Shown in pieces: positions 8,441 to 16,876 of a stretch of DNA of 64,000 nt. Position numbers and translations under genes: made by a program. Within the stretch, counting starts at the first letter, position 1. The number at the start of each line of letters is the position of its first letter. Source of the stretch: JAPUEK01 sp963815355 (GTDB lineage Bacteria; Pseudomonadota; Alphaproteobacteria; Rhodobacterales; Rhodobacteraceae); the NCBI GenBank assembly GCA_963815355.1, contig CAWFGJ010000009.1:32068-96067 (forward strand), written 5' to 3'. The notes under the pieces are model-generated. The model was given only the letters and a program-made list of their open reading frames with translations. It had not been told where the DNA came from and did not search any database.

Positions 8441-9478
8441 ATGACCGAAACGCCGCTGTGGGATAAGACCCGCCACGCCGACCGCCGACCACTGCTGCTG
8501 GCGCGCAACCGGATACAGGCAGGGCTGCGGGCTTGGCTGGCCGGAGAGGGCTTTACCGAGGTTGACGTGGCCGCGATGCAGGTCTCGCCCGGCAATGAGG
8601 CGCATCTGCACGGCTTTGCGACCGAGGCGATCGGCAACGACGGTCAGGCGCGGCGGCTCTACCTGCACACCTCGCCCGAGTTTGCGATGAAGAAACTGCT
8701 GGCCGCAGGTGAGCAACGAATCCACGCCTTCAGTCACGTTTGGCGCAATCGTGAACGCGGCGTCCTGCATGAGCCAGAGTTCACGATGCTGGAATGGTAC
8801 CGCGTGGGCGAGCCTTATGAAGTGTTAATGCAAGACTGCGCCGAGATGCTGAATCTGGCCGCCGATATTACCGGCGCAACCGAATTCCGCTTCCGCGGCC
8901 AATCCTGCAACCCCCGCCTCCCCCCCCACCGGCTATCCGTCGCTGAAGCTTTTGATATTTATGCAAAAATAGACATTTTATCGACAATTCCTTCCGATGG
9001 GCCGCCTTCCGTCCCTGCGATGGCGGCGCAAATGCGCCAAGCGGGAATGACACCCTCTCCCGACGACACTTGGTCGGACATGCTGTCTAAAATACTGGTC
9101 GCAAAGATTGAGCCCCATTTGGGTCATGGCCGCCCGACTATCCTTGATCGCTACCCCGCTGCAGAAGCCGCCCTTGCCCGGCGCGCAGCGGACGATGCGC
9201 GGGTGGCGGAACGGTTTGAACTTTATGCCTGCGGTGTCGAACTGGCCAACGGCTTTGGAGAATTGACAAACGCCCAGGAACAGCGCCGGCGCTTTGAGAT
9301 CGAGATGTCGGAAAAGGCCAGAGTCTATGGAGAGACCTATCCGTTGGACGAAGATTTTCTGTCGGCGCTTGCCTCGATGCCGGCGGCGTCCGGCATCGCT
9401 TTGGGTTTTGACCGCCTTGTGATGTTGGCAACAGGCGCGCCCCGTATCAGCGATGTTATCTGGGTGCCTTCTGCCTGA
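8441..9478 (+). CDS. epmA: EF-P lysine aminoacylase EpmA (GenX/PoxA)
   Basis: 345 aa. It is a lysyl-tRNA synthetase catalytic-core paralog without the anticodon-binding domain, which attaches beta-lysine or lysine to EF-P. Class II motif 2 is seen in VWRNRERGVLHEPEFTMLEW and motif 3 in GIALGFDRLVMLATG. Divergent efp 113 bases away, with a lysine at the loop tip, supports the role. ATG at 8441 has GGAAG 5 bases upstream and fits family length; ATG at 8429 is also possible. The beta-lysine-forming aminomutase EpmB is not in this window. Confidence 0.93.
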   Translation: MTETPLWDKTRHADRRPLLLARNRIQAGLRAWLAGEGFTEVDVAAMQVSPGNEAHLHGFATEAIGNDGQARRLYLHTSPEFAMKKLLAAGEQRIHAFSHVWRNRERGVLHEPEFTMLEWYRVGEPYEVLMQDCAEMLNLAADITGATEFRFRGQSCNPRLPPHRLSVAEAFDIYAKIDILSTIPSDGPPSVPAMAAQMRQAGMTPSPDDTWSDMLSKILVAKIEPHLGHGRPTILDRYPAAEAALARRAADDARVAERFELYACGVELANGFGELTNAQEQRRRFEIEMSEKARVYGETYPLDEDFLSALASMPAASGIALGFDRLVMLATGAPRISDVIWVPSA

Positions 9479-9490
9479 CGCCGTATTTTC

Positions 9491-9516
9491 TGTCTCTAAA
9501 TATCCCCGCCGGAGGC
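9491..9516 (-). repeat. Dispersed intergenic repeat, copy 2
   Basis: Read on the minus strand, GCCTCCGGCGGGGATATTTA followed by GAGACA. It lies just after the epmA stop. It shares 20 bases with copy 3 and 18 of 19 core bases with copy 1. Confidence 0.7.
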
Positions 9517-9588
9517 TTCGCCCTCACCCAAGAGCGCGCTGGCCAGCATGCGCTTGCCTTCGCCCGCAAGGAAAGTTACCGCTTCGTC

Positions 9589-10368
9589 ATGCTGTCCTAT
9601 CAACATAGCTATCACGCGGGAAATCTGGCGGATGTGCAGAAACATGCACTTCTGGCGTGGATGCTTGATTACTTCATCCAAAAAGACAAACCGCTGACCT
9701 ACATCGAAAGCCATGCCGGGCGCGGGCTTTATGATCTGGCCTCCGAAGCCGCGCTGAAAACCGGTGAGGCTGCCTCGGGGATCGCGTTGGCAGAAGCTTG
9801 GTTTCCTCCGACACACCCCTACCGGCAACGCCTTGCCGAGGTGCGGGCTCTGCACGGGCCGAACGCCTATCCCGGCTCGCCCTTGATTGCGGCGCTGGGT
9901 CTGCGGGAGTCGGACTCGATCCATCTCGCAGAATTGCATCCCCAAGAGCACGAGGCGCTGACCCGCGTTGCGCGGGATTGGGGAGCGCACGTGCAGCGGC
10001 GCGACGGATTGGAAATGGCTCTGGCCATTTCCCCGCCAACGCCCAGACGTGGAATGCTGCTGGTTGATCCTTCCTATGAGGTGAAGGAAGACTACCTGAC
10101 CATCCCGCGCACGTTAGGTCAGATTGCGCGCAAATGGAACGTGGGGGTCTTGGCCTTGTGGTATCCTTTGCTGACCTCAGAGGCACATGTGCCAATGTTG
10201 GCAGCCTTGCGGGAAAACTTTCCGGACGGACTTTGCCACGAGTTGCGTTTTCCGCCGGTGCGTGAGGGCCACAAGATGATCGGCACGGGCATGTTCATCG
10301 TAAACCCGCCATTTGGCATTGAGGCGGAGGCCGCCCGGCTGACCGAGTGCTTTGCTTCGCTGCGGTGA
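9589..10368 (+). CDS. rlmJ: 23S rRNA (adenine(2030)-N6)-methyltransferase RlmJ
   Basis: 259 aa. It methylates A2030 of 23S rRNA using S-adenosylmethionine. The characteristic N-terminus MLSYQHSYHAGNLADVQKH and the SAM-binding motif ESHAGRGLYDL are clear. The catalytic amino-methyltransferase motif is DPSYE rather than the DPPYE of the E. coli enzyme, a conservative change in a family with variable third position. ATG at 9589 matches the family start. The gene has its own gap from epmA. Confidence 0.92.
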   Translation: MLSYQHSYHAGNLADVQKHALLAWMLDYFIQKDKPLTYIESHAGRGLYDLASEAALKTGEAASGIALAEAWFPPTHPYRQRLAEVRALHGPNAYPGSPLIAALGLRESDSIHLAELHPQEHEALTRVARDWGAHVQRRDGLEMALAISPPTPRRGMLLVDPSYEVKEDYLTIPRTLGQIARKWNVGVLALWYPLLTSEAHVPMLAALRENFPDGLCHELRFPPVREGHKMIGTGMFIVNPPFGIEAEAARLTECFASLR

Positions 10369-10435
10369 TCCGATAGCGCGGCGTACCGCCGCCAGTTTTT
10401 TCCTCGCCGGCGCGGCGCGGCCGCTTGGCTCAAGG

Positions 10436-10465
10436 GCCTCCGGCGGGGATATTTAGCGGACAGAA
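10436..10465 (+). repeat. Dispersed intergenic repeat, copy 3
   Basis: GCCTCCGGCGGGGATATTTA followed by GCGGACAGAA, between rlmJ and the TerB-like gene. Same core as the copies at 5087 and 9491. Confidence 0.7.
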
Positions 10466-10530
10466 AATCTTGCGCTTGGATACCTCTTCCAGGGATTGGC
10501 GCGGGGCTTGGAAGCGGCTAGTCTTCAAGG

Positions 10531-10968
10531 ATGTTCGCAGATCTCTTGCGCCGTTTGACGGCCCCCGCCCCCAGCCTTTTGCCCGAACCTGATGCCCGTC
10601 TGGCATTGGCAGCCCTTTTGGTGCGGGTTGCTCGGAGTGACGGTCTTTACGCCGCGGAAGAGGTTGAGCGAATCGAACGGATTCTGGCCCGCCGGCATCA
10701 GTTGGGGCCATTTGAGGTGGCGCGATTGCGCTCTGATGCTGAGGCGTTGGAGCATGAAGCCCCCGATACGGTGCGTTTTACCCGCGCCCTGAAAGCGGCG
10801 GTGCCGTTGGCAGATCGATCTGGACTGCTGGAGGCCCTTTGGTCGGTTGCGCTCGTCGACGGCCTGCGGGATGCCGAAGAGGATCGCATGTTGCGGATGC
10901 TTGCAAACCTTCTGGGCCTGACAGATGTAGAGTCGGCTTTGGCGCGGCAGCGGGCTGAAGGCCAATGA
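10531..10968 (+). CDS. TerB-family (tellurite-resistance-like) protein
   Basis: 145 aa, all-helical. Two halves repeat the TerB pattern: LALAALLVRVARSDGLYAAEEVERIERIL near residues 24-52 and LLEALWSVALVDGLRDAEEDRMLRMLANLLGL near 99-130. Each has an acidic turn (SDG, VDG) that in TerB proteins binds metal. The molecular role of this domain is not settled. It overlaps the next gene by 4 bases (ATGA), so the two are co-translated. Confidence 0.82.
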   Translation: MFADLLRRLTAPAPSLLPEPDARLALAALLVRVARSDGLYAAEEVERIERILARRHQLGPFEVARLRSDAEALEHEAPDTVRFTRALKAAVPLADRSGLLEALWSVALVDGLRDAEEDRMLRMLANLLGLTDVESALARQRAEGQ

Positions 10969-11735
10969 TCGCGTCATTGGGGATGTATGACCGACCCGAG
11001 ACGGCAGAAGCGAATGACCGGCTTTGGGCAGGCATCCGTGACAGGTTGCGGTCGGTCAGCAAGGAAGCGCCTGATACTTTGACGCGCGGCGCAGGTGCCT
11101 ATTGGGCCGCTTGGCAGGCGCCTGACTTGCTATTGTCGCAGACCTGCGGTTTTCCGTATCGGTCTATCCTGCATGGAAAAGTCAAACTTGTTGCAACGCC
11201 GGACTATGGCGTAGAGGGCTGCCCACCCGGTTACTACTGTTCGGTCCTGGTCGCGCGCGCTCAGGACCCACGGGATCAGCCCGCGGCATTCAATGGGGCT
11301 GCATTTGCCTACAATGAGGCGTTGTCCCAGTCAGGGTGGGCGGCACCGCAAAATCTGGCGGCATCAATGGGCTTTTATTTCCGCCCTGCCCTCGCAAGTG
11401 GCGGGCATAAGCTATCGGCCCAAGCCGTCGCCGAGGGCCGTGCCGACATTGCGGCAATAGACGCGGTGACTTGGGAGATGTTGCGCAGGTGGGAGCCCTT
11501 CGCCGGCGGGTTGAAGGTTGTTGGGCGCACGCCGCCGACCCCGGGCCTGCCATTGATCACTGCGCCACATCAGGACGCCGGCCTGCTTTTTTCGGTCGTT
11601 GAGGCGGCAATCGCCGGGCTGTCCGCTGAAGATCGGGGCGTATTGCAGCTGCGCGGCGTGGTACGAATCGCACCTGAGGCCTATTTGGCTGTGCCGACGC
11701 CCCCTTCTCCGGACCAATTCGCGCATTCGTCCTGA
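10965..11735 (+). CDS. PhnD-like substrate-binding-fold protein without signal peptide
   Basis: 256 aa, resembling phosphate/phosphite/phosphonate ABC-type periplasmic binding proteins (PhnD). Typical features are LLLSQTCGFPYRSIL, the middle block around GAAFAYNEALSQSGW, and the late IAAIDAVTWEML. The N-terminus starts MIASLGMYDRPE and shows no signal peptide, so it may work in the cytoplasm or be a stand-alone sensor. No transporter ATPase or permease of that class lies beside it. It is coupled to the TerB gene. The ligand is unknown. Confidence 0.75.
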   Translation: MIASLGMYDRPETAEANDRLWAGIRDRLRSVSKEAPDTLTRGAGAYWAAWQAPDLLLSQTCGFPYRSILHGKVKLVATPDYGVEGCPPGYYCSVLVARAQDPRDQPAAFNGAAFAYNEALSQSGWAAPQNLAASMGFYFRPALASGGHKLSAQAVAEGRADIAAIDAVTWEMLRRWEPFAGGLKVVGRTPPTPGLPLITAPHQDAGLLFSVVEAAIAGLSAEDRGVLQLRGVVRIAPEAYLAVPTPPSPDQFAHSS

Positions 11736-11836
11736 GCAAAACGCTAAGTCACATGGCAGATTTGGCCGCAATATGCGTTGCATTGCCAGAAAAACTGCGC
11801 CCTATTTGACCATCGACCTTAATCATAAGGCCTCCA

Positions 11837-12640
11837 GTGACTGATACTCAAACTGATCCTGTAGCGGCAGCCGCATCTGACGTGCCGGTGATTGCCATTC
11901 GAGACCTGCACAAAAGCTACGGCCAATTGGAAGTCTTGAAGGGCGTTGATCTGACTGCGCCCAGAGGGCATGTCGTGTCGTTGATCGGGTCCTCAGGTTC
12001 GGGTAAATCGACGCTTTTGCGATGCTGCAACCTTTTGGAGGAAAGTCAGCAAGGCGAAATTCGCTTTGAGGGCGAGGCTGTACGCTGGAAGGGTCAAGGG
12101 CTTAACCGACACCCGGCTGACCGGGCGCAGGTGACGCGGATGCGGACCAACCTGTCGATGGTGTTCCAACAGTTCAACCTTTGGTCCCACATGACCATCC
12201 TGCAAAACGTGATGGAAGCGCCGGTTTCGGTGCTCAAACGCGATCCGGCAGAGGTTGAGGAAAAGGCCCGCATGTATCTGGCCAAGGTTGGCATTGAAGA
12301 CAAAGCCGACGCTTGGCCGGCAATGCTATCGGGTGGCCAACAGCAACGTGCGGCCATCGCGCGGGCGCTATGCATGGAGCCGCGCGCCTTGTTGTTCGAT
12401 GAGCCGACATCCGCTCTTGACCCTGAGTTGGAGCAAGAGGTCGTCAGGGTCATCAAGGCATTGGCCGACGAAGGGCGCACGATGATCCTGGTCACCCATG
12501 ATATGCGCTTGGCGGCGGATGTGTCGGACCACGTGATCTTTCTCCACATGGGCAAGATCGAGGAAGAAGGCCCGCCGGATCGGATGTTCGGAAATCCGCA
12601 GACCGAAAGACTACAAGGTTTTCTTTCAGCGACGGCTTGA
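11837..12640 (+). CDS. Polar amino acid ABC transporter, ATP-binding protein
   Basis: 267 aa. It powers uptake through the two permeases encoded downstream. Walker A GSSGSGKST is at 51-59, followed by the Q-loop (MVFQQFNLW), the signature LSGGQQQR, Walker B LLFDEPTSALD and the switch histidine VTHD. The overall pattern is HisP/GlnQ-like. GTG at 11837 follows AAGG. It is the first gene of a cluster running to the FAD oxidoreductase at 20259, all on this strand. Confidence 0.93.
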   Translation: MTDTQTDPVAAAASDVPVIAIRDLHKSYGQLEVLKGVDLTAPRGHVVSLIGSSGSGKSTLLRCCNLLEESQQGEIRFEGEAVRWKGQGLNRHPADRAQVTRMRTNLSMVFQQFNLWSHMTILQNVMEAPVSVLKRDPAEVEEKARMYLAKVGIEDKADAWPAMLSGGQQQRAAIARALCMEPRALLFDEPTSALDPELEQEVVRVIKALADEGRTMILVTHDMRLAADVSDHVIFLHMGKIEEEGPPDRMFGNPQTERLQGFLSATA

Positions 12641-12723
12641 CTAAAATCGGGCTGACTAGAACCGACCGGACGAACACCAGGTCGGCAAACATACAGAACG
12701 ACCACTAACCAACGGGAAAAAAC

Positions 12724-13476
12724 ATGAAAAAACTGCTTCTTGCGACTGCACTGGTCTCACTTGGTGCGGGGATGTCCTCGGCCCAGACCGTTCGTCTTGG
12801 CACCGAAGGGGCTTACCCTCCCTATAACTTCGTCAATGATGCGGGCGAGGTCGCGGGGTTCGAGCGTGAATTCGGCGACGAGTTGTGCAAGCGCGCGGGC
12901 CTGACCTGCACGTGGGTTACCAACGAGTGGGACAGCATCATCCCGAACCTGCAATCGGGCAACTATGACGTGATTGTTGCTGGCATGTCGATCACGCCGG
13001 AGCGTGGCGAGGTTGTCGATTTCAGCCAGCCCTATATCCCACCGGCCACTTCCGCCTACCTGACGCTTTCGGCGGATACCGATCTGATGAGCGGCCCTGT
13101 TGCGGCGCAGACATCGACCATTCAGGCCGCGTTTGTGGCTGAGCATGGAATGTCGGTTGTAGAATTCGCAACGCCGGAAGAAACTGTCAATGCGGTCAAA
13201 AACGGCGAGGCTGTCGCGGTGTTGGCCGACAAGGACTACCTCAAGCCGATCGCGGCAGAGTTGGGCGGGGCCTTGGTGCTGCTGGAGAAAGAGGAGTCCA
13301 TCGGTGGCGGCGTCGGCATGGCCTTCCGCAAGTCCGATGCGGAACTTCGCGGCAAATTCGATGCGGCAATCAAATCGATGAAGTGCGACGGCACGCTTGA
13401 TGCCATGATTGCCAAACCGGAATACTTTGGCCCAGAAGCCCTGACCTGGGGTGATGCTGGCAAAGAAGGCTGCTAA
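12724..13476 (+). CDS. Polar amino acid ABC transporter, periplasmic binding protein (family 3)
   Basis: 250 aa. Residues 1-20 form a signal peptide (MKKLLLATALVSLGAGMSSA, with cleavage before QT). The mature part opens RLGTEGAYPPYNFVNDAGEV and contains GNYDVIVAGMSITPERGEVVDFS, typical SBP_bac_3 signatures for amino acids or small amines. Four cysteines are present, two close together near the start. A GC-rich hairpin right after the stop may keep its mRNA more abundant than that of the permeases. The ligand is not certain; the neighbours suggest an amine-containing compound. Confidence 0.92.
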   Translation: MKKLLLATALVSLGAGMSSAQTVRLGTEGAYPPYNFVNDAGEVAGFEREFGDELCKRAGLTCTWVTNEWDSIIPNLQSGNYDVIVAGMSITPERGEVVDFSQPYIPPATSAYLTLSADTDLMSGPVAAQTSTIQAAFVAEHGMSVVEFATPEETVNAVKNGEAVAVLADKDYLKPIAAELGGALVLLEKEESIGGGVGMAFRKSDAELRGKFDAAIKSMKCDGTLDAMIAKPEYFGPEALTWGDAGKEGC

Positions 13477-13486
13477 CTGGATCACC

Positions 13487-13512
13487 GGGAGGGGCCGACT
13501 GTGGCCCCTCCC
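13487..13512 (+). other. Intercistronic hairpin after the binding-protein gene
   Basis: GGGAGGGGCC (13487-13496) pairs perfectly with GGCCCCTCCC (13503-13512) around a 6-base loop. There is no T-run, so it is probably an mRNA-stabilising or attenuating hairpin. Such hairpins commonly set a high ratio of binding protein to permeases. Confidence 0.7.
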
Positions 13513-13540
13513 ATCCATCGGCTGAACCAATGGGGGCCGC

Positions 13541-14422
13541 ATGCTTTCGTCTTGCGCTGATCCCAAGTCGATCGAAGGGCTTTCTTGGCTCTTCTGTTAT
13601 CTGACCTCGGGCAAACATCTTGATTTCTACTGGTCTTTCGTGACGGTGTTGGTGCTTTTGGCCATCACTGCACCTGCGGCTTTATGCTTTGGCTTTGCCG
13701 GTGCGACAGCAGCGCGGTCTCCGTTTTTGCCGGCACGGATTTTTGGCAAGACCTACATCGCGATGGTGCGTGGTGTGCCCGACATCATCTATTTTTTGTT
13801 CTTTGTGATCGCGCTAGATCAAGCCATTGAATATATGAAATTTTTGGCTGTTTGCCCGCCGGGGACACCGTCGCCTTGGCAAGGGTTGGAGTTTCGGGTT
13901 TGCGCCGACGCGAAAGTGCCACAATCGAGTTCATCGGCGGCATGGCATTCCAGCTATGCCTTCATGCTGGCCGCAACCACATTTGCGCTGGTTTTTGGGG
14001 CCTTCGTGGCCAATGTGATCTTTGGAGCCATGCAGGCTGTGCCGCGGGCTCAGCTGGAAACGGGGGAGGCTTACGGAATGAGCCACGCTCAGGTGTTCCG
14101 GCGTATTCTGGTGCCGCAGATGTGGACCTATGCATTGCCCGGCCTGTCGAACCTGTGGATGATCCTGATCAAGGCCACGCCGCTGCTGTTCCTGTTGGGG
14201 ATCAAGGATATCGTCTATTACGCCCGCGAATTGGGCGGCTCCAAGACCCAGGTCTATGAGTTCCCTCATGGCGACTGGCGGCTTTACTATTTCTTGGGGC
14301 TATTGGTTTTCTATCTTTGCATGACGCGGCTGTCAGAGATTGTTCTGGGCCGGCTGTCGGCCCGTCTTTCAAAAGGTCAGGCGACGGCAGCAGGCGAAGC
14401 AATGCGAAGGGCCGCGGTATGA
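13541..14422 (+). CDS. Polar amino acid ABC transporter permease (HisQ-like)
   Basis: 293 aa. Several transmembrane helices are visible (first about 28-48, then near 145-165, 210-225 and 245-265). The EAA loop is GEAYGMSHAQVFRRILVPQMW. The motif MVRGVPDIIYFLFFV is typical of the His/Glu/Gln/Arg permease family. An insertion of about 45 polar residues (CPPGTPSPWQG to SSSAAWHSS) between helices makes it longer than usual. Its stop overlaps the start of the second permease. Confidence 0.92.
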   Translation: MLSSCADPKSIEGLSWLFCYLTSGKHLDFYWSFVTVLVLLAITAPAALCFGFAGATAARSPFLPARIFGKTYIAMVRGVPDIIYFLFFVIALDQAIEYMKFLAVCPPGTPSPWQGLEFRVCADAKVPQSSSSAAWHSSYAFMLAATTFALVFGAFVANVIFGAMQAVPRAQLETGEAYGMSHAQVFRRILVPQMWTYALPGLSNLWMILIKATPLLFLLGIKDIVYYARELGGSKTQVYEFPHGDWRLYYFLGLLVFYLCMTRLSEIVLGRLSARLSKGQATAAGEAMRRAAV

Positions 14423-15252
14423 GCATGACCTGCTGGGAAACCGTTCAAGCCTATGGGTTGCGATCTGTCGGGATCGGGGAACGGCTGTTGCCAAAAACCG
14501 ATTTCACCTTGTGCCAACAGTTCACACTGATTGGCTCCGGCCTTATCTGGAACATCTATTTCGGTATCTTGGCGCTTACGTTTGGGTTTGTATTCGCAAA
14601 TCTGCTCGCGCTGGCGAAGTCGGCCCGCAACCCTTGGGTCCGCAAGCCCGCGGAATGGTTCATCTTTGTGTTCCGCGGCTCACCTTTGTTTATTCAGTTT
14701 TTCCTTGCCTATGAAGCCTTGGTGATGTTGCCGCGTAGCGGGATTGAGATTTTGGGTATCACGATTGAAACCAGTTGGACCACCCGCGCCTGGGCCGGTG
14801 CGTTGTTCGTTATGTTCCTGAACACGGCCGCCTATTCTGCCGAGATTTTCTTCGGCGCGCTGCAATCCATTCCGAAAGGCGACCTAGAGGCCGCCGATGC
14901 CTACGGCATATCTGGCTGGCAAAAGTTCCGTCGCATCCAATGGCCGACAATGCTGCGTCTGGGTTGGCCGGGCTATACCAACGAGGCAATCTTTCTGTTT
15001 CACGCCACGACGCTGGTGTTCTTTTCCAGCTTTCCGGCGTTTTCGCAGCGCGGTGATGCGCTTTACTACGCAAACTACTTCGCTGATAAAACCTTCAACC
15101 CCTTCATCCCCTATCCGATTGTTGGCTTTTACTTCATCTGCATTACGCTTTTGGTGACGCTGATCTTTGGTGCGGTGAACAAGCGGCTGAACAGGCACTT
15201 GCCGCAGAATCTCAAGAGCAGAATTCGCTTGCGTCCTCAGGTGATCCGATAG
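14419..15252 (+). CDS. Polar amino acid ABC transporter permease (HisM-like)
   Basis: 277 aa. It is the partner permease, with FVFRGSPLFIQFFLAYEAL and the EAA loop ADAYGISGWQKFRRIQWPTM. ATG at 14419 overlaps the previous stop (ATGA), so coupling is expected; the frame is open further upstream but that part lies inside the first permease. Multiple membrane helices are visible. It is the last transporter gene, 150 bases before the first ligase. Confidence 0.92.
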   Translation: MSMTCWETVQAYGLRSVGIGERLLPKTDFTLCQQFTLIGSGLIWNIYFGILALTFGFVFANLLALAKSARNPWVRKPAEWFIFVFRGSPLFIQFFLAYEALVMLPRSGIEILGITIETSWTTRAWAGALFVMFLNTAAYSAEIFFGALQSIPKGDLEAADAYGISGWQKFRRIQWPTMLRLGWPGYTNEAIFLFHATTLVFFSSFPAFSQRGDALYYANYFADKTFNPFIPYPIVGFYFICITLLVTLIFGAVNKRLNRHLPQNLKSRIRLRPQVIR

Positions 15253-15402
15253 TAATCTTGAATTTGATCAAATTGAAGTCGGATCGTCTTGATCCCTTCG
15301 CGTTGATTGAAACACAGGGATAGGATCAAGGGCATGATCCGTAGCCTGCTGGTCAGCTTTTTGAGGGCTGTCTGGGGCTAGTGAGCGCCCTTCCTGACAC
15401 AA

Positions 15403-16743
15403 ATGATGAAAGATTGGCTTAGAAAACACCCCGACGTTCGCACGATTCGTGTGGCGGCGGCAGATTTGAATGGACAAGCGCGGGGCAAACGTGTGCCAGC
15501 CCGCTTTGCCGATAAGGTCGTAAAAGACGGGACGCGGTTTCCCTTTTCGGTCCTGAACCTCGACATCTGGGGCGAAGACATTGACGATAGCCCGCTGGTG
15601 TTTGAGCAAGGCGATCAGGACGGCGTCCTGAAACCTACCGAGCGCGGCTTTTTACCGATGCCGTGGCTTGAGGCCCCGACCGCACTCTTGCCGATCTGGA
15701 TGTTCCGCGAAAACGGTACGCCCTATGAAGGCGACCCGCGCCATGCGTTGCGTGCGGTGGTAGACCGGTTCAAGGCCCGCGGCCTGACCCCAGTCTGCGC
15801 GATCGAGTTAGAGTTTTTTCTGATCGACGATAGTGGCAAGACCATGCAAGTCCCTGCGTCGCCACGGTCTGGCAAGCGCCGCAAGGCCGCCGAGACGCTG
15901 TCGATTCGCGCGTTGGATGCGTTCGACACGTTCTTTACCGATCTTTATGATGCCTGCGAGGCCATGGACATTCCGGCCGACACCACGACGTCGGAAACCG
16001 GTCTGGGCCAGTTTGAAGTGAACCTGATGCATTGTGACGACCCCTTGCGGGCCGCAGATGATGCGTGGTTCTTCAAAATGCTGGTCAAGGGCCTGGCCCG
16101 CCGCCACGGCTTTGCCGCCAGCTTTATGGCGAAACCCTATCCGGAATATTCCGGCTCAGGCCTGCACACCCACTTTAGCCTGGTGGACGAACGCGGCGAC
16201 AACGTGTTTGATTCCGGCGGCCCGAAGGGCACGGCGCTGTTGCGCCAAGCGGTCGCGGGCTGCCTGAATGCTATGCACGATTCCGCGCTGATATTCGCGC
16301 CGCATGACAACAGCTATCAGCGGTTGGTTCCGGGCAAACATGCACCAACCTCCATCGCTTGGGGGTATGAGAACCGCACCACCGCAATCCGCATTCCCGC
16401 CGGCAGCCCTTCGGCGCGGCGGATTGAGCATCGCGTGGCGGGCGGCGACGTTAACCCCTATCTGATGCTGGCTGCGATCCTTGGTGCCGCATTGGACGGG
16501 ATCGAAAAGGAAATGGACCCCCCTGCCCCCATTGTTGGCAACGCCTATGCATTGGATGATTTGCCGCAGATTCCCGACAGTTGGGAAGTGGCGATTGACG
16601 CGCTGGAGAGTTCAACTATCGTGCCGCGCTTCCTGCATCCCGAATTGATCAAGAATTTGGTTTCCACCAAACGACAAGAGTTGCACTACATCGGCGAGTT
16701 GTCTGAACAAGAGCGGGTTGAACTGTATCTCGACACGGTCTGA
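15403..16743 (+). CDS. Glutamine-synthetase-family ligase (gamma-glutamylpolyamine synthetase-like), paralog 1
   Basis: 446 aa. GS-fold ligase that probably forms a gamma-glutamyl amide from glutamate and an amine, as PuuA does with putrescine. Visible blocks are VAAADLNGQARGKRVP (N-terminal beta-grasp), CAIELEFFL (metal-binding Glu pair), SETGLGQFEVN, SGSGLHTHFSLVD with the metal His, and WGYENRTTAIRIP with the catalytic-loop Arg. It belongs to the GS-III/PuuA-type group, not housekeeping GlnA. A second paralog lies 0.9 kb downstream and a third in the catabolic island. Confidence 0.85.
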   Translation: MMKDWLRKHPDVRTIRVAAADLNGQARGKRVPARFADKVVKDGTRFPFSVLNLDIWGEDIDDSPLVFEQGDQDGVLKPTERGFLPMPWLEAPTALLPIWMFRENGTPYEGDPRHALRAVVDRFKARGLTPVCAIELEFFLIDDSGKTMQVPASPRSGKRRKAAETLSIRALDAFDTFFTDLYDACEAMDIPADTTTSETGLGQFEVNLMHCDDPLRAADDAWFFKMLVKGLARRHGFAASFMAKPYPEYSGSGLHTHFSLVDERGDNVFDSGGPKGTALLRQAVAGCLNAMHDSALIFAPHDNSYQRLVPGKHAPTSIAWGYENRTTAIRIPAGSPSARRIEHRVAGGDVNPYLMLAAILGAALDGIEKEMDPPAPIVGNAYALDDLPQIPDSWEVAIDALESSTIVPRFLHPELIKNLVSTKRQELHYIGELSEQERVELYLDTV

Positions 16744-16876
16744 TATAACACACAAACTGCTTGCTCCGGGTGAACCCGGCCGAGCGGCTAGAACACCCCC
16801 CTGCATGCCCCCTTGACCGACCCGGGGGGGCCTGCGTTAGCTTCTCTAGCTTCTTAAAAGGTAAATCGGGATCTCT

